Made by a program: the position numbers and the translations under genes. Below, one piece after another: positions 50,092 to 58,078 of a stretch of 64,000 nucleotides of DNA. This stretch comes from Clostridiales bacterium FE2011 (GTDB taxonomy: Bacteria; Bacillota; Clostridia; Christensenellales; Aristaeellaceae), in contig CP069418.1 of the NCBI GenBank assembly GCA_017569305.1, positions 1,364,001 to 1,428,000 of the forward strand. Reading direction: 5' to 3'. Every line of letters starts with the position of its first letter. Position 1 is the first letter of the stretch. Below the pieces are notes generated by a model that was not told where the DNA came from, ran no database searches, and worked only from the letters and a program-made list of their open reading frames with translations.

Positions 50092-51576
50092 ATGAAGCTG
50101 GGTTTTGACCATGACAAATATACCAGGATGCAGTCAGAGCGCATTATGCAGCGCATCGACGAGTTCGGCGGAAAGCTCTATCTGGAGCTTGGCGGCAAGC
50201 TGTTTGACGACTTCCACGCCAGCCGTGTCCTTCCCGGTTTCAAGCCGGACAGCAAGGTCCAGATGCTGCTGAAGATGAAGGACAAGGAAGAAATCCTGAT
50301 CGCGGTCAACGCCAACGATATCGAAACCAGCAAAATCCGAGGGGACCTGGGCATCACCTACGACTTGGACACCCTGCGGCTGATTGACGCCTTCCGGAGC
50401 ATCGGCCTGTATGTGGGCTCCGTGGTGCTGACCCGCTGGGCCGGACAGCCCGCCGCCGTCGCCTTTGAGCAGCGGCTGAACTCCCTGGGCATCAAAACCT
50501 ACCGTCACTACCCCATTGAAGGATATCCCACCAATATTGAACACATCGTCAGCGATGACGGTTTCGGCCGGAACGATTATGTGGAAACCACCCGCCCCCT
50601 GGTGCTGGTTACCGCTCCCGGACCCGGCAGCGGCAAGATGGCCACCTGCCTCAGCCAGCTGTACCAGGAAAACCGTCGCGGCATCAAAGCCGGCTATGCC
50701 AAGTTTGAAACCTTCCCCATCTGGAACCTGCCGCTCAAGCATCCGGTGAACGTAGCCTATGAAGCCGCCACCGCTGATCTGAGCGATGTGAACATGATCG
50801 ACCCCTTCCACCTGGAAGCCTACGGCCAGACGACCGTCAACTATAACCGGGACATCGAAATCTTCCCGGTGCTGAATGCGCTGTTCGAGCATGTGTGGGG
50901 CAAGTCCCCCTACAAGAGCCCGACTGACATGGGCGTGAACATGGTAGGCTACTGCATCACCGATGACGATGCCTGCCGTGAGGCTGCCGAGAAGGAAATC
51001 ATCCGCCGGTACTACACCGCCCGCTGTTCCTTCCTGCAGGGTCATGCCGCTAAGGAAGAAGCTGAAAAGATCCTCCTGCTCATGAAGCAGCTGAACCTGA
51101 ATGAGGATGAACTCCGTCCCGTGATGGCCGCCGCCCGTGCCAAGGCGGAAACCACCGGTCATCCGGCCCTGGCGATTGAGCTGCCCAACGGCGAGATCGT
51201 CACCGGCAAGACCACGGACCTGCTCGGGCCTTCCGCCGCGGTCATCCTGAACGCGCTGAAGAAGCTGGCCCGGATCCCGAAGAAGGCTCACCTGATCTCT
51301 CCCGAGGTTATCGAGCCCGTACAGGATCTGAAGTGCAAGTACCTGGGCAACCACAACCCGCGCCTGCACTCCGATGAGGTGCTCGTTGCCCTGTCCGTTT
51401 CCGCCGCCACCAACTACAACGCGGCCCGGGCCCTGAGCAAGCTTCCGAAGCTGAAGAACTGCGAAGCCCATTCCACGGTCATTCTCCCCGCGGTGGACGA
51501 CAACACCTTCCGCCGCTTGGGCGTCACCCTGACCTGTGATCCCAGCTACCAGAGCCATAAGCTGTATCACAAATAA
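50092..51576 (+). CDS. DUF1846 family protein
   Basis: 494 residues matching the DUF1846 family of Bacillota and Fusobacteria. MKLGFDHDKYTRMQSERIMQ and GGKLYLELGGKLFDDFHASR are typical of its start, LVLVTAPGPGSGKMATCLSQ looks like a P-loop-type nucleotide site, and LISPEVIEPVQDLKCKYLG precedes the C-terminal region. Structures exist but the biochemical role is not settled. The protein is cytoplasmic. The ATG follows GGGGGAAAGACGGAAG. A hairpin and the third bipartite palindrome copy lie after the stop. Confidence 0.9.
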   Translation: MKLGFDHDKYTRMQSERIMQRIDEFGGKLYLELGGKLFDDFHASRVLPGFKPDSKVQMLLKMKDKEEILIAVNANDIETSKIRGDLGITYDLDTLRLIDAFRSIGLYVGSVVLTRWAGQPAAVAFEQRLNSLGIKTYRHYPIEGYPTNIEHIVSDDGFGRNDYVETTRPLVLVTAPGPGSGKMATCLSQLYQENRRGIKAGYAKFETFPIWNLPLKHPVNVAYEAATADLSDVNMIDPFHLEAYGQTTVNYNRDIEIFPVLNALFEHVWGKSPYKSPTDMGVNMVGYCITDDDACREAAEKEIIRRYYTARCSFLQGHAAKEEAEKILLLMKQLNLNEDELRPVMAAARAKAETTGHPALAIELPNGEIVTGKTTDLLGPSAAVILNALKKLARIPKKAHLISPEVIEPVQDLKCKYLGNHNPRLHSDEVLVALSVSAATNYNAARALSKLPKLKNCEAHSTVILPAVDDNTFRRLGVTLTCDPSYQSHKLYHK

Positions 51577-51626
51577 TATTTGTGATACAGCAATGAACAA
51601 TTAATAATGCACAATGAACAATGATA
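51564..51626. repeat. terminator-like palindrome followed by an AT-rich tract
   Basis: CTGTATCACAAAT-AAT-ATTTGTGATACAG forms a 29-base hairpin that includes the DUF1846 stop, followed by AATGAACAATTAATAATGCA and CAATGAACAATG. The tract belongs to the AT-rich family seen at 39310 and 58903; there is no T-run. Confidence 0.5.
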
Positions 51627-51656
51627 TAGTGTCTTCCCCGTCGCGCAATGCGGGAA

Positions 51657-51727
51657 TGTGACTGCGGGACAGATTTATCCGTCACGGCCGTCAGGCTGTG
51701 ACCGTAAGTCTGTCCCTCTGTCATTTT
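51657..51727. repeat. bipartite GGGACAG palindrome, divergent copy
   Basis: GTGACTGCGGGACAGATTTA and its counterpart AAGTCTGTCCCTCTGTCAT form the arms; the centre (GTCACGG...CTGTGAC) differs from the other two copies. It is a third, decayed member of the family at 41501 and 53547. Confidence 0.65.
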
Positions 51728-51764
51728 CCCGTTCTCCATTGCCTCAACAGTAAAAGAAAAAAAA

Positions 51765-51805
51765 CCGCCTTTCCCGAGACCTTAGGGAAAAAGCGGGGTT
51801 TTTGT
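51765..51805. terminator. terminator between DUF1846 and queT
   Basis: AAACCGCCTTTCCC pairs with GGGAAAAAGCGGGGTTT around GAGACCTTA with two mismatches, with A-run on the left and T-run on the right. Confidence 0.6.
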
Positions 51806-51815
51806 TTCAGCAAAC

Positions 51816-52304
51816 TTATTTCATTTCTTTGATCGCCGGAATGTTCTTCAGGGATCTCCACAGGAGCAGACCCAGCACGCCGCAGGAGAGCACTTCTCCG
51901 GCGCCGACCGTCAGCACCAGGAACCACCAGGCGTCCGGCACGGCATACACCTTGATCAGGATGATCGGGATGATCGCCATATTGCTGAGCACCGGGGGAA
52001 TCCAGGCCAACAGGGGCTTATTCTTCAGAAGGCGGGTTCCGACCGCGCCGATCAGCGTAGCAACGCTTCCGAACACCACGTCCCAGACGGCACAGCCTGT
52101 CAGCAGGTTTGCCAGCACGCAGCCGATCGCCAAGCCGGGCACCGCCGCGACGGTGAACACCGGCAGGATCGTCAGGGCTTCGGAAAAGCGGACCTGGATT
52201 GCTCCGCTGGCCAGGTTGAACTGGGCCGCGAGCACCGTCAGCACCACATAGATGGCGGCAATCATACCGCCGGTTACAAGCTGCTTGGTTTTGATGTTAT
52301 TCAT
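51816..52304 (-). CDS. queT: QueT-type ECF transporter S-component
   Basis: 162 residues, about six membrane helices. GGMIAAIYVVLTVLAAQFNL and VRFSEALTILPVFTVAAVPG match the QueT family; AIGCVLANLLTGCAVWDVVF is also typical. It is the substrate-binding S-subunit of an energy-coupling-factor importer for queuosine precursors (queuine or preQ0/preQ1) and needs the shared EcfA/T module encoded elsewhere. A preQ1-I-like riboswitch covers its ribosome binding site. The organism therefore probably salvages queuosine precursors. Confidence 0.9.
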   Translation of the reverse strand: MNNIKTKQLVTGGMIAAIYVVLTVLAAQFNLASGAIQVRFSEALTILPVFTVAAVPGLAIGCVLANLLTGCAVWDVVFGSVATLIGAVGTRLLKNKPLLAWIPPVLSNMAIIPIILIKVYAVPDAWWFLVLTVGAGEVLSCGVLGLLLWRSLKNIPAIKEMK

Positions 52305-52313
52305 TTCAGTTTA

Positions 52314-52358
52314 CCATCCTTTAGTTTTGTTTTAGGTGAGGAAGGTCTCGAACTCACC
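52314..52358 (-). promoter_or_regulatory. preQ1-I-like riboswitch of queT
   Basis: On the minus strand GGTGAG-TTCGAGACCTTC-CTCACC forms the P1 hairpin with its TTC-rich loop, followed by TAAAACAAAACTAAAGGATGG, the A-rich tail and pairing segment of preQ1 class I (compare ...AAAAACTAAGGA). The AGGA is also the queT ribosome binding site, nine bases from ATG, so binding of ligand would block translation. The consensus loop bases are mostly kept. Confidence 0.75.
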
Positions 52359-52850
52359 GCGCATAAGGCGCCTGCGCATTATACCTCATGATCGGTTATA
52401 AATCAAGGGATACCGATCAGGTAGGAGGGGAGTGAAGGAAGCGGTGACCCAGTGGGTCATTTGCCGTAAGGCAAAAGCGACCTGAGCGAGTCAACCGAAA
52501 CGAGCGGCGAGTGCGCTCCAGGGCGAACCTCTGAGGGCAGCCAGTGGCTGAAATTCCTAAGAGGGTTTGGAGCGCCCGGATAAAGAGCCAGTGGCTCTTT
52601 ATCAGCATAAAACGGGCGGCAGCCCCGAGAGGTCAATCGAAAGGAAGCAAGCTCCACAGTGTGGAGTTGCGACCATTGAGATTGCGGAAAAGCAGCGACG
52701 TTTGAGGTTGCGGATGGGAAGCAGGAGCCAGTCCGGACTCACTTCTTGCAAATTGTATGTATTTTTATATAATGATTACATAAGAGTTGCGTTTTTCCAT
52801 ACTGCCCCATAACCATCTTCCCATCGACACAAAAATAAGGAGTGAGCTCT
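52359..52850. other. about 490-base gap carrying a hairpin-rich structured block
   Basis: No protein gene is supported. The part 52390-52736 is covered by the hairpins listed separately; the rest (52741-52842) is AT-rich leader with TATATAATG at 52767 as a possible -10 box of the following gene. Short minus-strand ORFs here are artefacts of the hairpins. Confidence 0.6.
52390..52736. ncRNA. candidate structured RNA or hairpin element (unknown class)
   Basis: A string of hairpins: GATCGGT/ACCGATC (52390-52419), GTGACC-CAGTG-GGTCAT (52444-52461), TTTGCC-GTAA-GGCAAA (52460-52475), CAGC-CAGTG-GCTG (52538-52550), GATAAAGAGC-CAGTG-GCTC plus TTTATC (52579-52603) and CTCCA-CAGTG-TGGAG inside GCAA/TTGC (52647-52670). 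Four share the loop CAGTG. A longer-range stem, GCGCTCCA (52513-52520) with TGGAGCGC (52568-52575), encloses the third and AACCTCT/AGAGGGTT. Strand unknown. Confidence 0.5.
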
Positions 52851-53435
52851 ATGCAGGATAAGGTACGGGAATACCTGAACGATTGCGAACATCAAAAGGA
52901 ACTGGCTGAGGCCAGGTACCGCTACAGGGTGCTTGAGTATGCAGGTCTCCTGGAGAGCAAAAAGGATTATATTGAAGTCACCCGGGAAGAATACGAATAT
53001 TACAAGGCAACCGACAACAACCTTACCAAGTATTCTGACTGGAAATACTATGTCCTGAAAAAGCTTCCGGTGGAAATGAGTGAAGAGGAATTTGCCGCCG
53101 TAGAAAAGCAGATTCCGGAATCCGTTCTCACCAAGTTGAAACAGAGTTCTCCCATCCCCACAGCAAAACTGATTGAGAAAAAAGAAAAGGATTGGGTAGT
53201 CATACTCCTCACCGTTGCAGCGGGCATCATCACCCTCGGCGGCCTGATCCTTGCAATCATGGCGGGTCGTCTTCCGACCAACTACTACATTAACGACGTC
53301 CAGCAAATCAATTTCTCTTTCTCCGTATTCCTGTCAACGCTCCTTCCCTATATACTTTACGGCGCCATCTGCCTGTTCCTGGCCGAGGTTTGCAAAAAAG
53401 CCGGGGCAGCCCTGAAGATGTTCGGGAAGAAATAA
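52851..53435 (+). CDS. small membrane protein with two helices, unknown
   Basis: 194 residues. The first 120 are charged helix (DCEHQKELAEARYRYRVLEY, SKKDYIEVTREEYEYYKATD), then two membrane segments (VVILLTVAAGIITLGGLILA and TLLPYILYGAICLFLAEVCK). Nothing catalytic is visible. The ATG follows AAGGAGTGAGCTCT; a GTG three codons earlier is too close to the site. It lies directly downstream of the hairpin block and upstream of a bipartite palindrome, so it may be controlled by, or simply stand next to, those elements. Confidence 0.65.
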   Translation: MQDKVREYLNDCEHQKELAEARYRYRVLEYAGLLESKKDYIEVTREEYEYYKATDNNLTKYSDWKYYVLKKLPVEMSEEEFAAVEKQIPESVLTKLKQSSPIPTAKLIEKKEKDWVVILLTVAAGIITLGGLILAIMAGRLPTNYYINDVQQINFSFSVFLSTLLPYILYGAICLFLAEVCKKAGAALKMFGKK

Positions 53436-53546
53436 AAGGATACTCAACCATTCGTTGAAAAAATAAAGAAGAACGTTATTGTCCACAGTGATAACCTGTG
53501 TTAGTTTGTTTATGTCATAAAACCAAGTCTGTGAGAGGAGCATGGA

Positions 53547-53617
53547 TGTGACAGCAGGGACAGACCAACTGTCATCATTCCAAAGGAACGTGACAGTTGG
53601 TCTGTCCCTCTGTCACA
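53547..53617. repeat. bipartite GGGACAG palindrome, copy 2
   Basis: Arms TGTGACAGCAGGGACAGACC and GGTCTGTCCCTCTGTCACA with AACTGTCA inside and a 16-base loop TCATTCCAAAGGAACG. Read in reverse complement, 41506-41574 differs from it by about three bases. Confidence 0.8.
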
Positions 53618-53646
53618 TCAGCGCCTTGTCCCCTTTGTTACATAGC

Positions 53647-53682
53647 AATCGGCCTGAGGATCATTCCTCAGGCCGATTACTT
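53647..53682. terminator. bidirectional terminator
   Basis: AATCGGCCTGAGGA pairs perfectly with TCCTCAGGCCGATT around TCAT, then ACTTTT. It lies between the convergent small membrane gene and the NAGPA-type gene. Confidence 0.85.
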
Positions 53683-53692
53683 TTCATTTGCA

Positions 53693-54682
53693 TTATTTTA
53701 TTCCCCATGCGATCATGCTTCCCAGGTTCCGGAGCGTCTTGGAGCCCATGTCTCCGTGGAGAATGATCTTGTTGTTGAAGGCCAGGGCCACGGTAGCGCC
53801 GCCGTCCAGGTTCAGGCCTTCCGTGCAGCCGTATTCCTCCAGTTTGTCCGCCAGCCACCGGAGTTTGTAGCCCTGGTATTTGCTGGTGGGGCGCCCGGCC
53901 GTCACGATCAGGATATAATGATAAGGTTCAACCATGCCCAGGGCCACCCGGGGCTCGGAATAATTGTTGATCTTTTCCAGCTTCGGGTTCGCTTTCCCCT
54001 CGGAAATCAGCCAGGGGCCGAAGGCAAACACCTGCGCCGCGCCCTTCTCCAGGTACTCTTCCGCGGTGAGGGCATCACAGTCATAGGTCTTCATGCTGCC
54101 GTCCTGATACACCGCCATGGTGTCCAGGTTGGGCCAGTTCCGTTTCTTCTGGCTGTTGCGCGTCTTGGTCGCGATCACTTCGCCGTTGCGGATGATGACG
54201 CCATGATAGTCATACTTGGTTTTTCCCTTGCCGATGGGGGTAATCCGCAGGCCGTACATATCGTCTGATACCGCCAGGATGGAAGGATTCTTTTCAATCA
54301 GGTCCTCCACATGGCGCTGCTCAATACCCGCATAGGCCACGCCCTTCAGCTTCAGGCTTTCCTTGGGGGCGGACTGGATGACGCCCAGGGGGGATTCCTC
54401 GGAGCACCAGATATCCGCCACGCAGTAGATCTGCTGTTTCTTTTTCTTGGTTTTCTCCTGGAAGCGGGTCACCTTGATGGACAGGTCTTTGGAAGCATAC
54501 TGCCAGACGCCCTGTTTTTCATCCTCCAGAATATATTCCTCCCCGGGATTATCGTCCCCGGTCAGGAAGCCTTTTTCATCAAAATGCCAGCCGTCCTTTT
54601 CCGTGCCCTCAGCGCCGGAAAGGCCGGGCAGCAGAAGCAGCAGGGTCAGGGTCAGGGCCAGCAGTCGTTTCATCATGTTCAT
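53693..54682 (-). CDS. exported phosphodiester glycosidase (NAGPA-like) domain protein
   Basis: 329 residues with signal peptide (RLLALTLTLLLLLPGLSGAE). VAYAGIEQRHVEDLIEKNPS, IIRNGEVIATKTRNSQKKRN, FGPWLISEGKANPKLEKINN and GLNLDGGATVALAFNNKIIL are hallmark pieces of the phosphodiester glycosidase family, which in animals uncovers mannose-6-phosphate and in bacteria acts on wall or teichoic-type phosphodiesters. DGGATV is in the expected catalytic position. The ATG overlaps the SDR stop by one base, giving coupled translation. Confidence 0.85.
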   Translation of the reverse strand: MNMMKRLLALTLTLLLLLPGLSGAEGTEKDGWHFDEKGFLTGDDNPGEEYILEDEKQGVWQYASKDLSIKVTRFQEKTKKKKQQIYCVADIWCSEESPLGVIQSAPKESLKLKGVAYAGIEQRHVEDLIEKNPSILAVSDDMYGLRITPIGKGKTKYDYHGVIIRNGEVIATKTRNSQKKRNWPNLDTMAVYQDGSMKTYDCDALTAEEYLEKGAAQVFAFGPWLISEGKANPKLEKINNYSEPRVALGMVEPYHYILIVTAGRPTSKYQGYKLRWLADKLEEYGCTEGLNLDGGATVALAFNNKIILHGDMGSKTLRNLGSMIAWGIK

Positions 54683-55503
54683 TACGGTTTCTTCTTTCGA
54701 ATGTAATATTGTCTCAGGATCGCCGCATTCAGTTTTGCCGGCAGCAGCTTGTGCACATATACAGCCAGGTGCTGGTCCGGACTGGCAATCCGTTTCCGGA
54801 AGGGAATCTTCTTTTTATCCAGCGTCCGGGCAATCTTCCGGCCCAGCACATCCGGATCGGATCCGTTATGCTCATCATGGGCAATGACGGATACCGAGCT
54901 TTCGTATTCCGCGGCATAGGGAGAATTGTCGTTCATGGCTGCCGCGTGGGGACGATACTTGTCGCTTCCGCTCCGGTGATCCCCGGGCTCCACCAGCATC
55001 ACCTGGATGCCGAAAGGCTTGACCTCCAGGGCCAGGCACTCCGCATATCCTTCAATGGCATGCTTGCTCGCCGTATAGGCGCTCTGGAAAGGAATGCCCA
55101 GCAGGCCGTTGATGGAGGAAAACATCACTATCTTACCGCCGCCCTGTGCCCGCATGATCGGAAGCACAGCCCGGTTTACCCGGACCATGCCCAGGTAGTT
55201 GGTGTCGATCACCCGGCGGAACTCCTCGGTTCCGGTCTCCTCGCAGGAACCCAGCACCAGCATGCCCGCACACTGCACCAAGGCATCCGGCGGCGCAATC
55301 TCAGCCGCCTTCTCGCAGAAGCGCCGGACGCTTTCCTCGTCCGTCACGTCCAGCTTCAGCCGGTACATGCCGTCGGTTTCGCCTTCTTCAAAGCTGCGGG
55401 CCCCGGCAATCACGCGCCAGCCGTCTTTCTGCAGCTGCATCGCGGTGTGCAGTCCCAGGCCGCTGGAAGCGCCGGTCACCCAGACCGTTTTCTGTCCGCT
55501 CAT
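54682..55503 (-). CDS. short-chain dehydrogenase/reductase
   Basis: 273 residues. TVWVTGASSGLGLHTAMQLQ is the cofactor-binding TGxxxGxG motif; ALVQCAGMLVLGSCEETGTE carries the NNAG-like strand and MFSSINGLLGIPFQSAYTAS with KHAIEGYAECLALEV supplies Ser, Tyr and Lys (YTASK). Typical NAD(P)-dependent SDR of the cytoplasm; substrate unknown. The ATG follows GGAGGAGAAC; the frame from 55533 has no site. Coupled to the NAGPA-type gene downstream. Confidence 0.9.
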   Translation of the reverse strand: MSGQKTVWVTGASSGLGLHTAMQLQKDGWRVIAGARSFEEGETDGMYRLKLDVTDEESVRRFCEKAAEIAPPDALVQCAGMLVLGSCEETGTEEFRRVIDTNYLGMVRVNRAVLPIMRAQGGGKIVMFSSINGLLGIPFQSAYTASKHAIEGYAECLALEVKPFGIQVMLVEPGDHRSGSDKYRPHAAAMNDNSPYAAEYESSVSVIAHDEHNGSDPDVLGRKIARTLDKKKIPFRKRIASPDQHLAVYVHKLLPAKLNAAILRQYYIRKKKP

Positions 55504-55706
55504 GTTCTCCTCCGCAAGGGTCGTTCTGGACACAGTGAGGAATTCTTTCCATCTTTTCTATTTTAATATACACACAGTCATAACGCAAGCCTGCACGCAG
55601 GTGCGGAGCTCATGGACAGCCTGTCATCCTGTCAGCGATGACAGATTTCCCATAGTATGATATGATGCAGCCACAAGTATAAACGCTGCGTTGGAGGAAC
55701 AAACCT

Positions 55707-56954
55707 ATGATTGCAAGTACACCGCCCATGGGATGGAACAGCTGGGACTGCTACGGCGCCGAGGTGACGGAGGAAACCGTCCGGAAGAACGCTGAATACA
55801 TGGCGAAATACCTGAAGCCTTACGGTTGGGAATACATTGTAGTGGATATCCAGTGGGCCGGGGCAAATGCGTCCGGCCACGGATATGAACCCTTTGCGGA
55901 TCTGGCCATGGACAAATACGGACGCCTGCTGCCCGCCGTAAACCGCTTCCCCAGCGCCAAAGGCGGAAAAGGCTTTAAACCGCTGGCAGACTACGTCCAT
56001 TCACTGGGATTGAAATTCGGTATCCACATCATGCGCGGCATGCCCCGGATTGCCGCCCATAAAAAGCTGCCGATCGAGGGCAGTGATTACACCTGTGACA
56101 CGGCAGCAAATCCGCATTCCATTTGCATGTGGAATCCGGATATGTACGGCCTTCGCTGCGATCTGCCGCAGGCCGCGGCGTACTATGACAGCATTTTCCG
56201 TCTGTACGCCTCCTGGGAAGTAGACTTTATCAAGTGTGATGACATTGCCCGGGAATATCCCCACTGCCAAAGGGAGATTGAACTGATCTCCGCATCCTGC
56301 CGCAATTGCGGCAGGGACATGGTGCTGTCCCTCTCCCCCGGACCCGCACCGCTGGAGCAGGCGGAGCACCTGAAGCGTTATGCGAACATGTGGCGGATCA
56401 CGGACGATTTCTGGGATGACTGGCGGCTGCTGAAGGCTATGTTTGAACGTGCGGAAAAGTGGTGCATCCACGCGGCTCCCGGACACTGGCCGGACGCGGA
56501 CATGCTGCCTGTAGGCGCCCTTCGGCAATGCGACGGGCCGGGCAACTGGACCCGGTTCACCCAGGCGGAACAGCGGACAATGATGACGTTGTGGTGTATG
56601 ATGCGCTCCCCGCTGATGATCGGCGGTGAGATGACAAAGAACGATGACTTCACCCTGGATCTGCTGACAAAGCAGGAAATCCTCGGGATCCTGAGCACCA
56701 CCTGGTGTGCCCATCCCCTGCGCACAACGGAGGACGAAAGTGTCTGGATCGCCCCGCGCCGTGACGGAAAAGGCCTGTATATTGCCCTGTTCAACCTGAG
56801 CGATAAAAAGCGCACAATCACCGCAGGCGCCGATGAAGCAGAACTCCCCGCCTTCACGGGAACGGAGCTCTGGAGCGGAAAGGGCACCCGCAAAGCGAAG
56901 CAGCTCCGCGCCGTTCTTCCCCCGCACGATGCCGCCGTCTGGAAAATCGAATAA
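55707..56954 (+). CDS. GH27-type alpha-galactosidase
   Basis: 415 residues, no signal peptide. TPPMGWNSWDCYGAEVTEET is the GH27 opening, VVDIQWAGANASGHGYE follows, and VDFIKCDDIAREY carries the nucleophile Asp of the YxKxD-type motif. WRITDDFWDDWRLLKAMFE holds the general-acid Asp region. The C-terminal 80 residues are a beta domain. Members remove terminal alpha-galactose or related residues (melibiose, galactomannan fragments, or N-acetylgalactosamine); being cytoplasmic, imported oligosaccharides are likely. The ATG follows TTGGAGGAACAAACCT. No transporter stands beside it. Confidence 0.9.
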   Translation: MIASTPPMGWNSWDCYGAEVTEETVRKNAEYMAKYLKPYGWEYIVVDIQWAGANASGHGYEPFADLAMDKYGRLLPAVNRFPSAKGGKGFKPLADYVHSLGLKFGIHIMRGMPRIAAHKKLPIEGSDYTCDTAANPHSICMWNPDMYGLRCDLPQAAAYYDSIFRLYASWEVDFIKCDDIAREYPHCQREIELISASCRNCGRDMVLSLSPGPAPLEQAEHLKRYANMWRITDDFWDDWRLLKAMFERAEKWCIHAAPGHWPDADMLPVGALRQCDGPGNWTRFTQAEQRTMMTLWCMMRSPLMIGGEMTKNDDFTLDLLTKQEILGILSTTWCAHPLRTTEDESVWIAPRRDGKGLYIALFNLSDKKRTITAGADEAELPAFTGTELWSGKGTRKAKQLRAVLPPHDAAVWKIE

Positions 56955-57002
56955 AAAGGGAATCAAAAACGCTGTTTCATGATTTTTTCCAAACAAAAAA
57001 GT

Positions 57003-57036
57003 CTCCCGAAGACAATCTTCGGGAGAGCTTTTTATT
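57003..57036. terminator. bidirectional terminator
   Basis: CTCCCGAAGA pairs with TCTTCGGGAG around CAA, with an A-run at the left and TTTTTATTT at the right, between convergent genes. Confidence 0.88.
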
Positions 57037-57041
57037 TGGAC

Positions 57042-58061
57042 TTATTTGTTCATTGCTTCCTGCACAGCCACAGCCACAGCAACGGTCATACCGACCATGG
57101 GGTTGTTACCGGCGCCCAGGAAACCCATCATCTCCACGTGAGCGGGGACGGAAGAGGAACCGGCGAACTGCGCGTCAGAGTGCATACGGCCCATGGTGTC
57201 AGTCATACCGTAGGAGGCAGGACCGGCAGCCATGTTGTCGGGATGCAGGGTACGGCCGGTGCCGCCGCCGGAAGCCACGGAGAAGTACTTCTTGCCGGCT
57301 TCCCAGCGTTCCTTCTTGTAGGTGCCCGCAACGGGATGCTGGAAACGGGTGGGGTTGGTGGAGTTACCGGTGATGGAGATGTCAGCGCCTTCGTGCCACA
57401 TGATGGCAACGCCTTCACGCACATCGTCCGCGCCGTAGCAGTTAACCTTGGCACGGTCACCGTTGGAGTAAGCAGTCTTCTTGACCACGGTCAGCGCGTG
57501 ATCTTCCTTCACGTCAGCGGACAGATAGTCATACTTGGTCTGCACATAGGTGAAGCCGTTGATCCGGGAAATGATCATGGCGGCGTCCTTGCCCAGGCCG
57601 TTCAGGATAACCCGCAGGGGCTTTTTACGAACCTTGTTGGCGTTCAGGGCGATTTTGATGGCGCCTTCAGCGGCAGCGAAGGATTCGTGGCCGGCCAGGA
57701 AAGCGAAGCACTCGGTTTCCTCGTCCAGCAGCATGGCGCCCAGGTTGCCGTGGCCGATACCGACCTGGCGCTGGTCCGCAACAGAACCGGGGATGCAGAA
57801 GGCCTGCAGAGCGGTGCCGATCCACTTGGCGGCTTCAGCAGCGTTCTTGGCGCCTTCCTTGATGGCGATAGCGGCGCCCAGTTCATAGGCCCACTTCACG
57901 TTTTCAAAGCAGATGGGCTGGGTGCTCTCCACGATGGAGTAAGCGTCAACGCCCTTGCCGTTGGTAAAAGCTTTAACTTCCTCGAAGTTTTTGAATCCGT
58001 ACTTGTCCAGAACAGGCTGCAGCTGAGGCATGCGGCCTTCATAGTTTTCAAACAAAGCCAT
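57042..58061 (-). CDS. GGGtGRT family protein
   Basis: 339 residues of the GGGtGRT family, named for the motif seen here in SVASGGGTGRTLHPDNMAAG. Other conserved parts include CIPGSVADQRQVGIGHGNLG and VILNGLGKDAAMIISRINGF. The family is mainly in anaerobes, nearly always next to an iron-sulfur scaffold-like gene as here, and its function is not established. The ATG follows GGGAGGTGTGAGACAA; a GTG three codons earlier is excluded by spacing. It is 17 bases downstream of the scaffold-like gene. Confidence 0.92.
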   Translation of the reverse strand: MALFENYEGRMPQLQPVLDKYGFKNFEEVKAFTNGKGVDAYSIVESTQPICFENVKWAYELGAAIAIKEGAKNAAEAAKWIGTALQAFCIPGSVADQRQVGIGHGNLGAMLLDEETECFAFLAGHESFAAAEGAIKIALNANKVRKKPLRVILNGLGKDAAMIISRINGFTYVQTKYDYLSADVKEDHALTVVKKTAYSNGDRAKVNCYGADDVREGVAIMWHEGADISITGNSTNPTRFQHPVAGTYKKERWEAGKKYFSVASGGGTGRTLHPDNMAAGPASYGMTDTMGRMHSDAQFAGSSSVPAHVEMMGFLGAGNNPMVGMTVAVAVAVQEAMNK

Positions 58062-58078
58062 TTGTCTCACACCTCCCC

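Noticed and set aside
52417..52657. Short minus-strand ORFs in the hairpin block
   Set aside because: Their sequences follow the hairpins, lack starts and ribosome binding sites, and do not resemble proteins; the block is treated as non-coding.
52390..52736. Iron-responsive element or HEARO/omega RNA
   Set aside because: The CAGTG loops lack the sixth loop base and bulged C of iron-responsive elements, and no IscB/IsrB-type nuclease gene lies beside the block, so neither class is supported.
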